The notes under the pieces are model-generated. The model ran no database searches and was not told the DNA's origin. It worked only from the letters and a program-made list of their open reading frames with translations. The translations under genes and the position numbers were made by a program. Shown in pieces: positions 1 to 9,275 of a stretch of 64,000 bases of DNA (positions within the stretch are counted from its first letter, which is position 1; every line of letters starts with the position of its first letter). This stretch comes from an uncultured Bacteroidales bacterium (GTDB taxonomy: Bacteria; Bacteroidota; Bacteroidia; Bacteroidales; Paludibacteraceae): positions 1 through 64,000 of the forward strand of contig ONPG01000020.1 of assembly GCA_900319645.1 (NCBI GenBank), in the 5' to 3' direction.

Positions 1-3000
1 TGTCAATCCTTCCAGTTTCTTGGTATTCTCAGCGATATTGCCTTCCACTACTGTCCAATCTTGTTCTTTTGCTGTTTTGTAGCGAATATTCCAAGTACCG
101 GCACCGGTAGTTGTCCAGTTAACCACCACGCTGTTGTAAGTCTTGTCACCGAAGGTAACCGTCTCGACACTTGCGCAGGATACCGGAGTAACGACAGCCG
201 AAGCAGTCCAATCGCTCTGACGGTTAGCCGATGCGATGGCTTTCACTTGTACCTCATAAGCGGTACTGTTGGTCAGGCTATTGATCGTATAAGTCTTTTC
301 TTCGATATTGGCTACCTCAGTCCAGTCACCCTCGCCGTTTGTACGGTAACGAAGAGCAAACTTAGCACCTTCCTCATCGCTCTCCCATGTAACTACTGCA
401 CTTGCATTTGCAGGAGTTGCCACAAAATTGGTCGGAGCAGCAACAGGCAGGTAGTTAACAGCTACATCATCCAAATAGAGGAAATAAGAGGAAGAGCTGC
501 TGCGGAAGATGATATTTACCGTCTTTCCCGTGTAAGCCAAATCAACAGTTGCTTGTTTCCATGAGGTGGAGGATGCCACTTCTCCCGCTTTCTCTTCCTT
601 CTCTCCGTCATTCACATAAACATAACATTTTACGGAATTAGAGCCGGCGGAGTGCTTGAAACTGAGCTGTGCTTTCTCGCTTAACGTGATAGCCGGCATT
701 GTCAAGTCTGCTGTTGAACTCTTAACTCGGATTGATCCATCATAAGAATAAAGTTCCCATTCCGGATCTACACTCCAGCATGCAGGAATAGCATCGAATC
801 CTTCGGTTGCAAACGGCAGGGACTTAGCCTCGCATTGGGTTGTAAATGCTTCAGAAGCATCGCTCCAATCGCTACTTTCGCTTTCGCTGCAAACGGCTTT
901 TACGCGAACGTAGTAAGTTGTTTCTGCGGTCAACCCGGTCAGAGTGAACGGATTAGCGTCAGCAGCAATCTCATCGCCCCAGTTGCTACCATCAGTCGAG
1001 GTTTGCAATTTCCAAGCAGTAGCTTCACCCTTCTCTGTCCATGCCACTGATGCGGTGTTGGCGGTGATAGCAGAGATAGTCGGGTTCTTCGGTGCCGGAC
1101 AACTGCTCTTGACGCGAACTGCCACATTGTCCACAAAGATGGCACCTGCATCATAATCCGCTGTCGCAAAGAACTGCATCATAATAGTCTTACCAGCAAA
1201 ACTGCTAAGGTCAATACTTGCCTCTATCAACTCGGCATCAGGAGATGTAGCATTTCCACCTGTCTCATTGGTGTATGATTGTAAATCAGTCCAATTAGCT
1301 CCACCGTCCTCCGATACTTTGACTGTGAATGCGCCACAAGAAGCCTTGTGCGAATAATCAAATGCGAATTCATATGCAGGGGAAGCAGGCAGCACAATTC
1401 TCGGAGTATTAATCAAAGCAGTGCCATTTTTTACCATCGAATTGTATAGACGAAGCATGTATTTGGTCGTGTTATATATCTTGTATACACTCCAAAGGTA
1501 CGAGCCCGTTGTGGATGTTTCTGAACCAGAATTATCCCAGCAATTAGGAACTGTGCCATCAGATAATCCATCAAATGTCCATGTGTAAGGAGCTATAGTA
1601 GCACCGCACTCTGTAGTGAAACTAATCTCGTTACTCCATTCGCCGGAATCTCCGATACGAACGGCAACATAATAGGTAGTCGTTGCGCTCAGACCAGTAA
1701 TAGTTTTGGATGTAGCATCTGCATTCACGATAGTTCCATTGTCCGGATCACCCGAAGTAGTACTATAACTTACTTGCCAAGCGGTCTCACTGCCGTGAGC
1801 TGTCCAAGAGATAGTAGCTTCGGTATCGGTAATCCCCGAAGCAGTTACATTCTTAGGCATAGCTGCTAATGTTCCACCATAAATATCTGTAATATAGTAG
1901 TATTTACCATAAAAACCAATGTAGTAACTGCCAGCTGGTATCTCAGTTACTTCAACACTTGTCCATGAACCTTTAGCAATATTGGCAACAGATTTAGCAT
2001 CTGTCCAATTTGCGCCATCAGAAGAATATTGTACTTTCATCGAATTCCAACTTGCAGTAGAGCCATAGCCTGCAACCAACAGGAACATTTTCTCATTTTC
2101 TGCAAAAGCAACTTTCGGTGTGCTGAGACGATAGTCCGAATAATTGGTATTTCCAGCATAACCACCATCGGATGTGCCTGCTCCGGCTCCCGTTGTGTTA
2201 ATGGTATAACTGCTGTTTGTCCAACCTTCCGGTAAACCCTCAGAGAAGTTACACCACATTTTGCTCGCATCGCGTATAGTTCCGCTTACATTGATCACGA
2301 AATCATCAATACCTTCTGCCGTAGAAGAAATAGTGATAACATCTGAGCCCGAAGTCTCCGGCATATATATTGCCAACGCACTACTCTCTCCGGCAGGAAT
2401 AGATATTGTCGTAGAAGGAGTTACTGTGAAATCACCGGTGTGTGAGACAGTAATAGTAGCAGCCTCTGTGCCTGGATTGCTCATGGTAAACATCTTCACC
2501 GAACCCGCTGTTGCTAAACCAAAGCTGTAGTTGTGTCCGGAAGTTATCTTTGTCAGACCATCTAAAACTTGCAAAGCGGGACCTTCTGCTTTTCCCACAA
2601 ACTCAAAATCATCTACATACAAACGATACTGGTAATTGGCATAGTAGTAAATAGCAACGTACTTGGTGCCTGCGGGGAAAGAACCCTCAAATTTCAACCA
2701 AGACGTACTATTGGTCGAGTTCTCTTCTCCCCATGTGAAATTGGCTACATCCGCATCTGTAGTTGAGTAACCCACTTTGAATTTTTCAGTTCCTCTTGAA
2801 TCAGATGCTTTATACCAGAAAGTCAAATCCAATCCGGCTGCCGCATCCAATTCGGGAGAAATAAGATACTGTGCATTTGCTCCGCTTGTATTATAAGAGG
2901 AAAAACGGAAACCGTACGAACCAGTTTTCTTGGCATCTCCAACAATAGCACATTCATTGTTGTTATTAGTAAGAGAAGTACCAAAATACTTTGTCCAGCC

Positions 3001-3120
3001 GTCTGTGGACAAATCGTAGTCCTCGAATCCGTAAGAATACGGTAGCGACTGTGCCGCCCACAAACTTGTCCCGCAACAAAGCAGAACAGCAAGGACGATT
3101 AGTTTGTAAATCTTTTTCAT
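1..3120 (-). CDS. Secreted fibronectin type III / cleaved-adhesin-like protein, C-terminus outside window
   Basis: The reading frame is open from an ATG at 3120 to the window edge, giving 1040 codons with no stop, so the 3' end is missing. It begins with a signal peptide (MKKIYKLIVLAVLLCC, cleavage after SLWA). Then come jelly-roll segments of the cleaved-adhesin/choice-of-anchor type, seen as repeated endings such as YRLYVDDFEFVG, AIFVDNVAVRV and FLYLDDVAVNY. These alternate with fibronectin type III modules (TASVAWTEKGEATAWKLQ, TTYYVRVKAV, TEATISWTAHGSETAWQVSY). In Bacteroidota such proteins are exported and attached by T9SS, but the sorting domain would lie beyond position 1 and is not seen. 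Its role is probably surface adhesion or substrate binding (inference). It is read from its own promoter at 3281-3311, divergent from the DUF4421 gene. Confidence 0.85.
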   Translation of the reverse strand, partial: MKKIYKLIVLAVLLCCGTSLWAAQSLPYSYGFEDYDLSTDGWTKYFGTSLTNNNNECAIVGDAKKTGSYGFRFSSYNTSGANAQYLISPELDAAAGLDLTFWYKASDSRGTEKFKVGYSTTDADVANFTWGEENSTNSTSWLKFEGSFPAGTKYVAIYYYANYQYRLYVDDFEFVGKAEGPALQVLDGLTKITSGHNYSFGLATAGSVKMFTMSNPGTEAATITVSHTGDFTVTPSTTISIPAGESSALAIYMPETSGSDVITISSTAEGIDDFVINVSGTIRDASKMWCNFSEGLPEGWTNSSYTINTTGAGAGTSDGGYAGNTNYSDYRLSTPKVAFAENEKMFLLVAGYGSTASWNSMKVQYSSDGANWTDAKSVANIAKGSWTSVEVTEIPAGSYYIGFYGKYYYITDIYGGTLAAMPKNVTASGITDTEATISWTAHGSETAWQVSYSTTSGDPDNGTIVNADATSKTITGLSATTTYYVAVRIGDSGEWSNEISFTTECGATIAPYTWTFDGLSDGTVPNCWDNSGSETSTTGSYLWSVYKIYNTTKYMLRLYNSMVKNGTALINTPRIVLPASPAYEFAFDYSHKASCGAFTVKVSEDGGANWTDLQSYTNETGGNATSPDAELIEASIDLSSFAGKTIMMQFFATADYDAGAIFVDNVAVRVKSSCPAPKNPTISAITANTASVAWTEKGEATAWKLQTSTDGSNWGDEIAADANPFTLTGLTAETTYYVRVKAVCSESESSDWSDASEAFTTQCEAKSLPFATEGFDAIPACWSVDPEWELYSYDGSIRVKSSTADLTMPAITLSEKAQLSFKHSAGSNSVKCYVYVNDGEKEEKAGEVASSTSWKQATVDLAYTGKTVNIIFRSSSSSYFLYLDDVAVNYLPVAAPTNFVATPANASAVVTWESDEEGAKFALRYRTNGEGDWTEVANIEEKTYTINSLTNSTAYEVQVKAIASANRQSDWTASAVVTPVSCASVETVTFGDKTYNSVVVNWTTTGAGTWNIRYKTAKEQDWTVVEGNIAENTKKLEGLT

Positions 3121-3280
3121 TTCTGTAAGATTTTGTTGTTAATAATAGTTGTTTATTGTTGTTTTTGTTTATCTTTTTTCCTCAAAAACAGGAATTTTAC
3201 AAGCAGCAAAAAAAATAACATCGGAGTGTGAGTAATACCCCGAAGCCGTAGATTGTGATTATTCCTTCATTTTTCGGCGG

Positions 3281-3311
3281 CAAAATTACAATAAAATTTT
3301 CATATTTGCAA
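3281..3311 (-). promoter_or_regulatory. Promoter of the fibronectin-III gene
   Basis: On the minus strand a TTG (3309-3311) lies exactly 20 nt before TAATTTTG (3281-3288), which fits the Bacteroidota -33/-7 consensus. It predicts a 5' leader of roughly 150 nt before the ATG at 3120. The 3121-3514 gap otherwise holds only AT-rich sequence. Confidence 0.65.
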
Positions 3312-3467
3312 ATTTTTTGGTATATTTTAGACTTTTTTTATTGTTTTTCGCATTTTTACGCCTATTCACACCGAAACCGTATCGAGACAATATCGCAACC
3401 TGTCCTACCTTATAATATATATAATATATTATGCCGTTGATTTTGAAAGCAAATATTTCGCACACCC

Positions 3468-3498
3468 TTGCACAATTCAAAAAAAAGTAGTACCTTTG
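3468..3498 (+). promoter_or_regulatory. Promoter of the DUF4421 gene
   Basis: TTG at 3468-3470, a 20-nt spacer, then TACCTTTG at 3491-3498. The start codon follows at 3515, so the leader is only about 10 nt. Confidence 0.75.
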
Positions 3499-3514
3499 TG
3501 CCCGAATTAGCACT

Positions 3515-4822
3515 ATGACCCATTTTCGTACCGCCATATTAGTCCTTATAACCACCCTGCTTCTTGCAGGTCAGACGGCTGTGGCAGCCAAGCGTGAGAA
3601 AGCCCCTCAAGATTCCGCGATGGTGAGCACCAAGACGGAAAAGCCTGTCAGCAAAGGTATGCTTTGGTTCTACTCGTTAGGATTGAAAGTCGATCGTTTC
3701 CTGCTCCGCGGTGTGGACACGGCTTATATCGGCTTGCCGGAACACGGCTGGCGGTTGGCGTACACCAATGGTATGATTGGCGTGAACTCGCAACTGAGTA
3801 ACATCTACGAAGTAGGAAGTGTAGAAGGTTTACCGCAAATAAAAATCACCCTGCTCAACCGCACAAGACCCAGTGTGGACTTGGGTTTCAACGCGGGCTA
3901 CCGCAGCCTGGCTTTCGGATATAGCTGGGACGCTATCAACGCCTATTCCAGACGACTCAATTTCTCGTTCGGCAGCAAAGCTATCGGTCTGGATTTCCAG
4001 ATGCAGACCAGTTCGAACATCAACTCCTATCTGCTGCTGAACGGCGAGGAAATAAAGGATTTTCCCCTTCCGCCCAACATTGTGCGGATCACCAACGCCA
4101 ACCTATCGGTTTGGTACGCCCTCAACTCGGCGCACTACTCCCACCAGGCCGCCATCAAACAGAGCTACATCCAGCGCAAGAGTGCCGGTTCGCTGCTTAT
4201 CCACCTCAATTATATGTCCAGTCAGTCTGAATTGGGCGACTCCTCCCTAATTACCGCCGAAAAAGTTCCCCTGTTACCTATCCTGATGTCCGGAATGACT
4301 GCTATTCGTACACGTCAGATAGCGATGGGTATCGGCTACGGCATCAACTACACCCCCAACAAAGGCAAAGTACTGCTTCACGCTTCCGCCGCCTTTCTCG
4401 TAGTGCCCTATACCATCAACCTCATTTCCTACCAGCTGCCTGACAGCCTGCAAAAAAAACTACCCGGTACGCCGATGTACAATATCAATGCTTCAGCGCC
4501 CGTCCATGTCACAGGCACTGTGCGAGCAGCTGTCAGTTGGGAGATCAACCGCTGGGTACACCTGAGCGCCTGGGCCACGGGAGAAAATGTCCGTTTCCGC
4601 TCGGAGAAGACCTCAGAGAACAATTACCTCACCGTCAGCAACTGGAACTGGAAAGTCAACCTCACCGTGGGCGTCCGCCTTGGTATGGACAACCAACGTG
4701 CCCGCAAAGCCTTGGGAGCACAAGAATACAACAAACTATCCACCCTTTCTCCGGCGGCGGAACAAGATGTGATCAAACTGCCGAACTGGTTCACACGCTG
4801 GTTCTTCTCGCCGAAACTATAG
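3515..4822 (+). CDS. DUF4421 family outer-membrane beta-barrel protein
   Basis: A 435-residue protein with an N-terminal signal peptide (cleavage near TAVAA/KREK) followed by many alternating aromatic/hydrophobic strands typical of an outer-membrane barrel. The segment around residues 225-245 (KQSYIQRKSAGSLLIHLNY) matches what I know of DUF4421 proteins, which carry a KQS..Q+KSAGS signature. Their function is unknown. The gene stands alone between a divergent fibronectin-III gene and a convergent operon. The family assignment is from motif memory, not a profile search. Confidence 0.75.
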   Translation: MTHFRTAILVLITTLLLAGQTAVAAKREKAPQDSAMVSTKTEKPVSKGMLWFYSLGLKVDRFLLRGVDTAYIGLPEHGWRLAYTNGMIGVNSQLSNIYEVGSVEGLPQIKITLLNRTRPSVDLGFNAGYRSLAFGYSWDAINAYSRRLNFSFGSKAIGLDFQMQTSSNINSYLLLNGEEIKDFPLPPNIVRITNANLSVWYALNSAHYSHQAAIKQSYIQRKSAGSLLIHLNYMSSQSELGDSSLITAEKVPLLPILMSGMTAIRTRQIAMGIGYGINYTPNKGKVLLHASAAFLVVPYTINLISYQLPDSLQKKLPGTPMYNINASAPVHVTGTVRAAVSWEINRWVHLSAWATGENVRFRSEKTSENNYLTVSNWNWKVNLTVGVRLGMDNQRARKALGAQEYNKLSTLSPAAEQDVIKLPNWFTRWFFSPKL

Positions 4823-4857
4823 ACGGACGGCATAGGCTCTCCGCTATTCTATACGAA

Positions 4858-4881
4858 AAATCCGCCAAGATTGGCGGATTT
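4858..4881. terminator. Bidirectional rho-independent terminator
   Basis: A perfect 11-bp stem (AAATCCGCCAA / TTGGCGGATTT) with a 2-nt GA centre, so the tip must fray slightly. T-rich sequence follows on both strands. It sits between the convergent DUF4421 gene and the C69 dipeptidase operon and can serve both. Confidence 0.8.
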
Positions 4882-4903
4882 CTTTGTTGCTTGCGGGCGG
4901 TGT

Positions 4904-6643
4904 TTATTCGTGCACCACATCCACGGCTACTTTTCTCAGGAAGGGTTCGGGCAGCGGCAAGCGGTTGGGTCCGCAACTGTGTCCGTAGGGGTTACGCTTG
5001 AAATCGCCGTTCTCCTCTTTGCGTTCCTGACCGTCCAGGAACTTGGTCATCAGATAGATACCCAGTTTCTGCCAGTCTGCCACCAGGTTCTCCGCCTGCG
5101 CACACGAGTAGTTAGTAAGGAACGCGCGCGCGTCTTCCTCGCTCAACTCCGCTGCCTGTGCGTCCACGCCGGCTATCTGGGTGTTGAACTTGTCGTCCCA
5201 CACCGATTGCAGATCGCGGATGTGCGGATACATGCGGCTATACTTGGTATAAGCCCAGTTGGCAACGATATTGAACGTCCACCAGGCGGATGTGGGTGAA
5301 TAGGTATAGCTATCTCCGTTGCCCTCAGCGAAACACTCGGGCACACGATTGATGCAGCTGTACATCGGCACGTAGCACGAGCAGGCTGCGTCGTCCACAC
5401 CGAACCAGAAGATTCCATTCGGGTTTACGGTCTGACCATTTACGATGTACGGTTTGCGCATCTGTGCCACAAACGACCAAGCGGTCTGCTGCGTCGCTGT
5501 CGGACGGGAATACCAATATTGAGTCACTTGGGTGGTGTCCTGCTCATCTTTCAGTTTGAAGCCCAGACCGCCGTAGCGCAGTTTGCTGTTCCACGGACCG
5601 GCATCGAGACCCTCGGTAATGTCAATCGGCGTACCGCGGTACTCGTCACGCATACATTCCTTCACGTCCTGGACTGAGACTTTGCGCTCGGGGATAATCC
5701 AGAGAGGCATGTGCTCTCCTTCGTTCTGACCTTTGCTCTCACGGAAGGTAGCTCCTGTTGCGTAGTCGAAATACTTGTCCATTTCGCTGCTGAAATGGCG
5801 GAAGAACGACCATACGCGTGCCTCGCAGACAAACAGTCCGCTGAAATCAAATGGGTTATAGGCAGCCTGGAAACTGAAATCCTTGTCCTCGCCTGTGAAA
5901 TAGCCTTTCTCACGGGCAAAAGCAATGAGGTCCTTGCTCCACATCCAGTCGCCCCGGCAGACACAGTTCAGCTTCTTTTGGAGACGTTTCTGCTCCTTGG
6001 TACATGGTACTTTGTCCGTTGGCAACTTGGTTATACGAGCCTGGTTGGCGTGCGCCGAGATAGCGTTGTCGGGAATACGTACTGCCACCCAGTTGGCTCC
6101 TTTCTGGCCCTTGCCTTTGCCTATCAGGTCCATGATCCACACTTCGTTCGGATCGCCGATAGAGAACGACTCGCCTTCCGAAGCGTAGCCGTATTCGTTG
6201 ACCAGCGAGACCATGCACTCGATAGCTTCGCGTGCCGTTTTGGAGCGCTCCAATGCGATATAGATCAGACTTCCGTAGTCGATACCGACGGTATCCCAGA
6301 GCTCTTCGCGTCCGCCCCAGGTGGTCTCACCGATAGTGACCTGGTGCTCGTTCATGTTTCCTACCACTTTGTAGGTGTGCGCGGGTTGCGGGATAAAGCC
6401 CTGCGGGCGTCCGGTGTCCCAGTCCTTGACCTCACGCATAGCGCCTTCGGGCCAGTCCTGCGCCGGAGAGAAATGGAGGAAACCGTACATGCCGTAGGAA
6501 TCGGCTGCGTATGAGATGATCGTACTGCCGTCCACCGAAGCCTCTTTACCTACCAGGAAATTGGTGCAGGCAAATGAAGTGGAAAACTGAAAGCTGAAAA
6601 CGGAAAGGAGCAGCGTTGCTGCGAAAAGTCGTAGATTTCTCAT
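4904..6643 (-). CDS. Secreted C69 family dipeptidase
   Basis: A 579-residue peptidase of family C69 (dipeptidase A-like, Ntn hydrolase). The open frame extends upstream to 6760, but the start is placed at 6643. From there a signal peptide (MRNLRLFAATLLLSVFSF) leads to FACTNFLVGKEASVDGS, whose Cys is the expected N-terminal nucleophile after processing. Further family landmarks are the QVTIGETTWGGREE segment and WVAVRIPDNAISAHANQAR. It would cleave short peptides in the periplasm or outside the cell. It is the last gene of a minus-strand operon, 1 nt after the glycogen synthase stop. The signal peptide is partly encoded by a 7-nt-period repeat (6576-6606). Confidence 0.9.
   Translation of the reverse strand: MRNLRLFAATLLLSVFSFQFSTSFACTNFLVGKEASVDGSTIISYAADSYGMYGFLHFSPAQDWPEGAMREVKDWDTGRPQGFIPQPAHTYKVVGNMNEHQVTIGETTWGGREELWDTVGIDYGSLIYIALERSKTAREAIECMVSLVNEYGYASEGESFSIGDPNEVWIMDLIGKGKGQKGANWVAVRIPDNAISAHANQARITKLPTDKVPCTKEQKRLQKKLNCVCRGDWMWSKDLIAFAREKGYFTGEDKDFSFQAAYNPFDFSGLFVCEARVWSFFRHFSSEMDKYFDYATGATFRESKGQNEGEHMPLWIIPERKVSVQDVKECMRDEYRGTPIDITEGLDAGPWNSKLRYGGLGFKLKDEQDTTQVTQYWYSRPTATQQTAWSFVAQMRKPYIVNGQTVNPNGIFWFGVDDAACSCYVPMYSCINRVPECFAEGNGDSYTYSPTSAWWTFNIVANWAYTKYSRMYPHIRDLQSVWDDKFNTQIAGVDAQAAELSEEDARAFLTNYSCAQAENLVADWQKLGIYLMTKFLDGQERKEENGDFKRNPYGHSCGPNRLPLPEPFLRKVAVDVVHE
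6576..6606. repeat. Heptamer-period repeat in the C69 signal peptide
   Basis: Four to five degenerate 7-nt units (GAAAACT, GAAAGCT, GAAAACG on the plus strand) encode the FSFQFSTSF part of the signal peptide. It is the same repeat type as the other tracts in this window. Confidence 0.7.
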
Positions 6644-6644
6644 A

Positions 6645-8225
6645 TTAGAATAGTTCGGGCATTTGCGGGTTGTTACGATCCTGTACGCGCTTGAGCGCTT
6701 TGCGCAGGGCGATGTCGTACGCCTCGCGGTAGTATTTGAAGAAATGTTTCCAGTCGGCACGTCCGGCTATTGCCGCCGCCTCTTTGCGTGCACGCGCTTT
6801 GTCCTCGCCGCTCAGCCGGTCGAAGCGCAGCAGATCATCGGCTATGTGGTCCGCCACTTCGTCAAAATTGGAGTCATTGCGGTTGATGACCACCACGCCA
6901 TACTGGTCTTTCTGGCAAGCCGCCCAGGCTCCGAATCCAGCCAGCGAAGTGGTGATCGTCGGTACGTGGAAAGCGCAGGACTCCAGCGGCGTGTAGCCCC
7001 AAGGCTCGTAATAGGAGGGGAAAACGGTCACGTCCAGACCGATAAGGAGGTCGTAATAGGTCTTGCCGAACAAGGGATCGTTGCCGTCCAGATAATAGGG
7101 CACGAACACCGCGCTCACCTTGCCTTTGCGGGACGGAGCACGGTCCAGATAAGGCACCATGACGAACGCCACTACCTCTTTCTCCGTCTGGTCGCTGTGG
7201 TAGATCTTCTGCGCCAGTCTGTCCAGAGCCGCAGCAAAGACATCGATACCTTTGTTCTTCCACTCCAGACGTCCGGATATACCGACGAAGAGTGCATTCT
7301 TGGGCACAACTCCTCCCAACTGCTCTCCCGCCACACGGCGGAGCAGTTCGCGTGCTTCGGCACGCTTGAGGTCAAACTCCTCGCCCTTGGGCACAAACGT
7401 CGGCTCGAAGCCGTTGGGAGTCTCTATATCCACCTCTTTGTCCAGCAGTTGCTTGCACTCCTTGGCGGTGATGTGGCTCACCGTTGTGAAGCAATCCGCC
7501 CAGTGGGCAGCCTGTTTCTCCACGGAGTGCTTGCTGACCATATTCAGTTCCTGCGCCATCTGGTCGCCGTTATAGTGCTCGAAATAGTCGTACAACGGCT
7601 TGCCGTTGCCGGCGATAGAGCGTCCGATACCTGTGGCGTGGGTGGTGAAGAGCGTCGCTATCTCCGGGCAATGGTCGCGGAGGTAGAAGATCGAGAAAGC
7701 GGTCTGCCACTCGTTGGCGTGTGCGCAGAATTTAGCATTGGCTTTGGCTTTGGCATTGGCTGTGAGATAGTGGAATAGGCTCTCCATGACCATACCGGCG
7801 GCGTAGCCGAAGAGACAGGACTCGTCGTAATCGCCATAGGCGGCGTGGCTCTGCACCTGGAACTTATCCCACGCCCAGGCGTAGATAGCGTCCTTCTGCG
7901 GCCAAAGCGCATCAAACTTCAGCAGGACGGCAATCGGTTTGCCCGGCACGTCCCAGCGTCCTACACGGATAGGGATAGAGGAGATGGGTGATGGCTGATG
8001 GGTGATAGCTGACTGCCAGCCTTTTAGCACACGTTTGTCCTCACGGAACCATGTGTCGCTGTGAGCCCCGAAATCGGGACCGAAGAAAACCACTTTGTCC
8101 GGGTGCTCCGCCTGCATACTGGCAGCACGCGTACTGAGAACGGCGTAGATGCCGCCAACCCGGTTACAGACCTCCCAAGAGGTCTCGAAAATATAATCCG
8201 GTGATAAAGATGTTTGTTTCGCCAT
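6645..8225 (-). CDS. GT3-type glycogen synthase
   Basis: A 526-residue glycosyltransferase. The opening YIFETSWEVCNRVGGIYAVL and the C-terminal SYYEPWGYTPLESCAFHVP are hallmarks of the eukaryote-like GT3 glycogen synthases that Bacteroidota carry, rather than GlgA of GT5. It should transfer glucose from a nucleotide sugar (UDP-glucose in studied GT3 enzymes) to the glycogen chain in the cytoplasm. Residues 71-83 (QSAITHQPSPISS) look like an inserted loop, because the DNA there (7981-8017) is a 7-nt-period repeat. It lies 6 nt downstream of a lipoprotein gene and 1 nt before the C69 dipeptidase. Confidence 0.88.
   Translation of the reverse strand: MAKQTSLSPDYIFETSWEVCNRVGGIYAVLSTRAASMQAEHPDKVVFFGPDFGAHSDTWFREDKRVLKGWQSAITHQPSPISSIPIRVGRWDVPGKPIAVLLKFDALWPQKDAIYAWAWDKFQVQSHAAYGDYDESCLFGYAAGMVMESLFHYLTANAKAKANAKFCAHANEWQTAFSIFYLRDHCPEIATLFTTHATGIGRSIAGNGKPLYDYFEHYNGDQMAQELNMVSKHSVEKQAAHWADCFTTVSHITAKECKQLLDKEVDIETPNGFEPTFVPKGEEFDLKRAEARELLRRVAGEQLGGVVPKNALFVGISGRLEWKNKGIDVFAAALDRLAQKIYHSDQTEKEVVAFVMVPYLDRAPSRKGKVSAVFVPYYLDGNDPLFGKTYYDLLIGLDVTVFPSYYEPWGYTPLESCAFHVPTITTSLAGFGAWAACQKDQYGVVVINRNDSNFDEVADHIADDLLRFDRLSGEDKARARKEAAAIAGRADWKHFFKYYREAYDIALRKALKRVQDRNNPQMPELF
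7981..8017. repeat. Heptamer-period repeat inside the glycogen synthase gene
   Basis: Units GATGGCT, GATGGGT, GATAGCT and GACTGCC follow one another in phase. The reading frame is kept and the tract encodes SAITHQPSPIS, a stretch with no resemblance to the family core. Confidence 0.75.
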
Positions 8226-8231
8226 AATCGT

Positions 8232-9275
8232 TTATCTTTTTTGTGCATCTGTCGCCAGGACAGACACGTCGCCCAGTTTGTTCAGTTTGACGGGCTCTGT
8301 TACAAATTTATTGTTGTCGGAACCTATAAACGGCATATACCACACGCCACTGTCGTTCGCCCAGTAGATACGGTTGTCGGTGTTGTCGAGTGTCATAGCG
8401 TGGCAGGGCATCGAGTCTATCTGCACGATGTTGGCTCCGTCGATGTTCGCCACATAAAGTCCGTTGTGGCGAAAATAGAGCTTGCGGCTGCCTATGTGGA
8501 AGCCCTCTATCTCGGGGAACACGATCTTGAGGAGACTGAGACTGAAGGTGTCCCGGTTATAGACCTGGAAAGTGTCTTGCTCCTGATTGAGAATAGGAGT
8601 CGCTGAGTTGTCGAGCCGCGGGTCCTCCGCGCGTTTGCCGAACACACGCTGGCGCTTGTCGCCTTCCTCCGTGCGCATCAATACCGAGTTGGTAGGTAGG
8701 TCATTGATGAAATACTGCTTCTCAATGGTCGTCGTGTCTTTTTCGCCTATCACCACGCGCAGCGCCACGGTAGCAGGCTTGTCCGGCCGCGTGAAATAGA
8801 GTTTCAGCGTACTCTTGGTCATCGAGGTGTCGATCACGACGGCATAAGGGGTGTCCTTGTCCGGCAGGGTCCAGAGGTATTGTATTTTCTGGCCGTAGGG
8901 ATTATACACGAGCGCCTTGAAGGTGTAGTCCGTATAGACGTCATAGCCCACGGTATCCGCCTCGCCGCAGAAATTGGGAACCGTGTCATAGACGCTTATC
9001 GGAATCGAGAAAGTGAGGTTTTTCTTCTTGTTCACTTTCAGCGTTACCGTATATTCGCCGGGGCGTTTGTAGGTGTGCGTCGGCGATTTGAGCACGGATG
9101 TGACGCCGTCTCCGAACGTCCACTCCCAGTCTTCGCCTCCGGACGACTGGTTGGTAAACCGAACCACCTGACCTGCACGTGGATCGATGGGTGCGAAGGT
9201 GAAGTTCACATCAATCTTCTTCTTGCACGCCGCCAATGCCAAGCAGGCTGTCAATAATAGAAATATTCGTTTCAT
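8232..9275 (-). CDS. PKD-domain lipoprotein
   Basis: A 347-residue lipoprotein. The start at 9275 gives MKRIFLLLTACLALAACKKK, a signal peptide with a lipobox (LAAC); the ATG six codons upstream is less likely. Residues about 25-95 form a PKD domain (GGEDWEWTFGDG, followed by SPTHTYKRPGEYTVTLKV). A second PKD-like module follows, and then a C-terminal part with short repeated strands (LYFRHNGLYVANIDGANI, IYWANDSGVWYMPF) suggestive of propeller blades. It should face the periplasm or cell surface. Function is unknown. The first 65 nt overlap the 3' end of miaA, so translation is probably coupled. Confidence 0.8.
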   Translation of the reverse strand: MKRIFLLLTACLALAACKKKIDVNFTFAPIDPRAGQVVRFTNQSSGGEDWEWTFGDGVTSVLKSPTHTYKRPGEYTVTLKVNKKKNLTFSIPISVYDTVPNFCGEADTVGYDVYTDYTFKALVYNPYGQKIQYLWTLPDKDTPYAVVIDTSMTKSTLKLYFTRPDKPATVALRVVIGEKDTTTIEKQYFINDLPTNSVLMRTEEGDKRQRVFGKRAEDPRLDNSATPILNQEQDTFQVYNRDTFSLSLLKIVFPEIEGFHIGSRKLYFRHNGLYVANIDGANIVQIDSMPCHAMTLDNTDNRIYWANDSGVWYMPFIGSDNNKFVTEPVKLNKLGDVSVLATDAQKR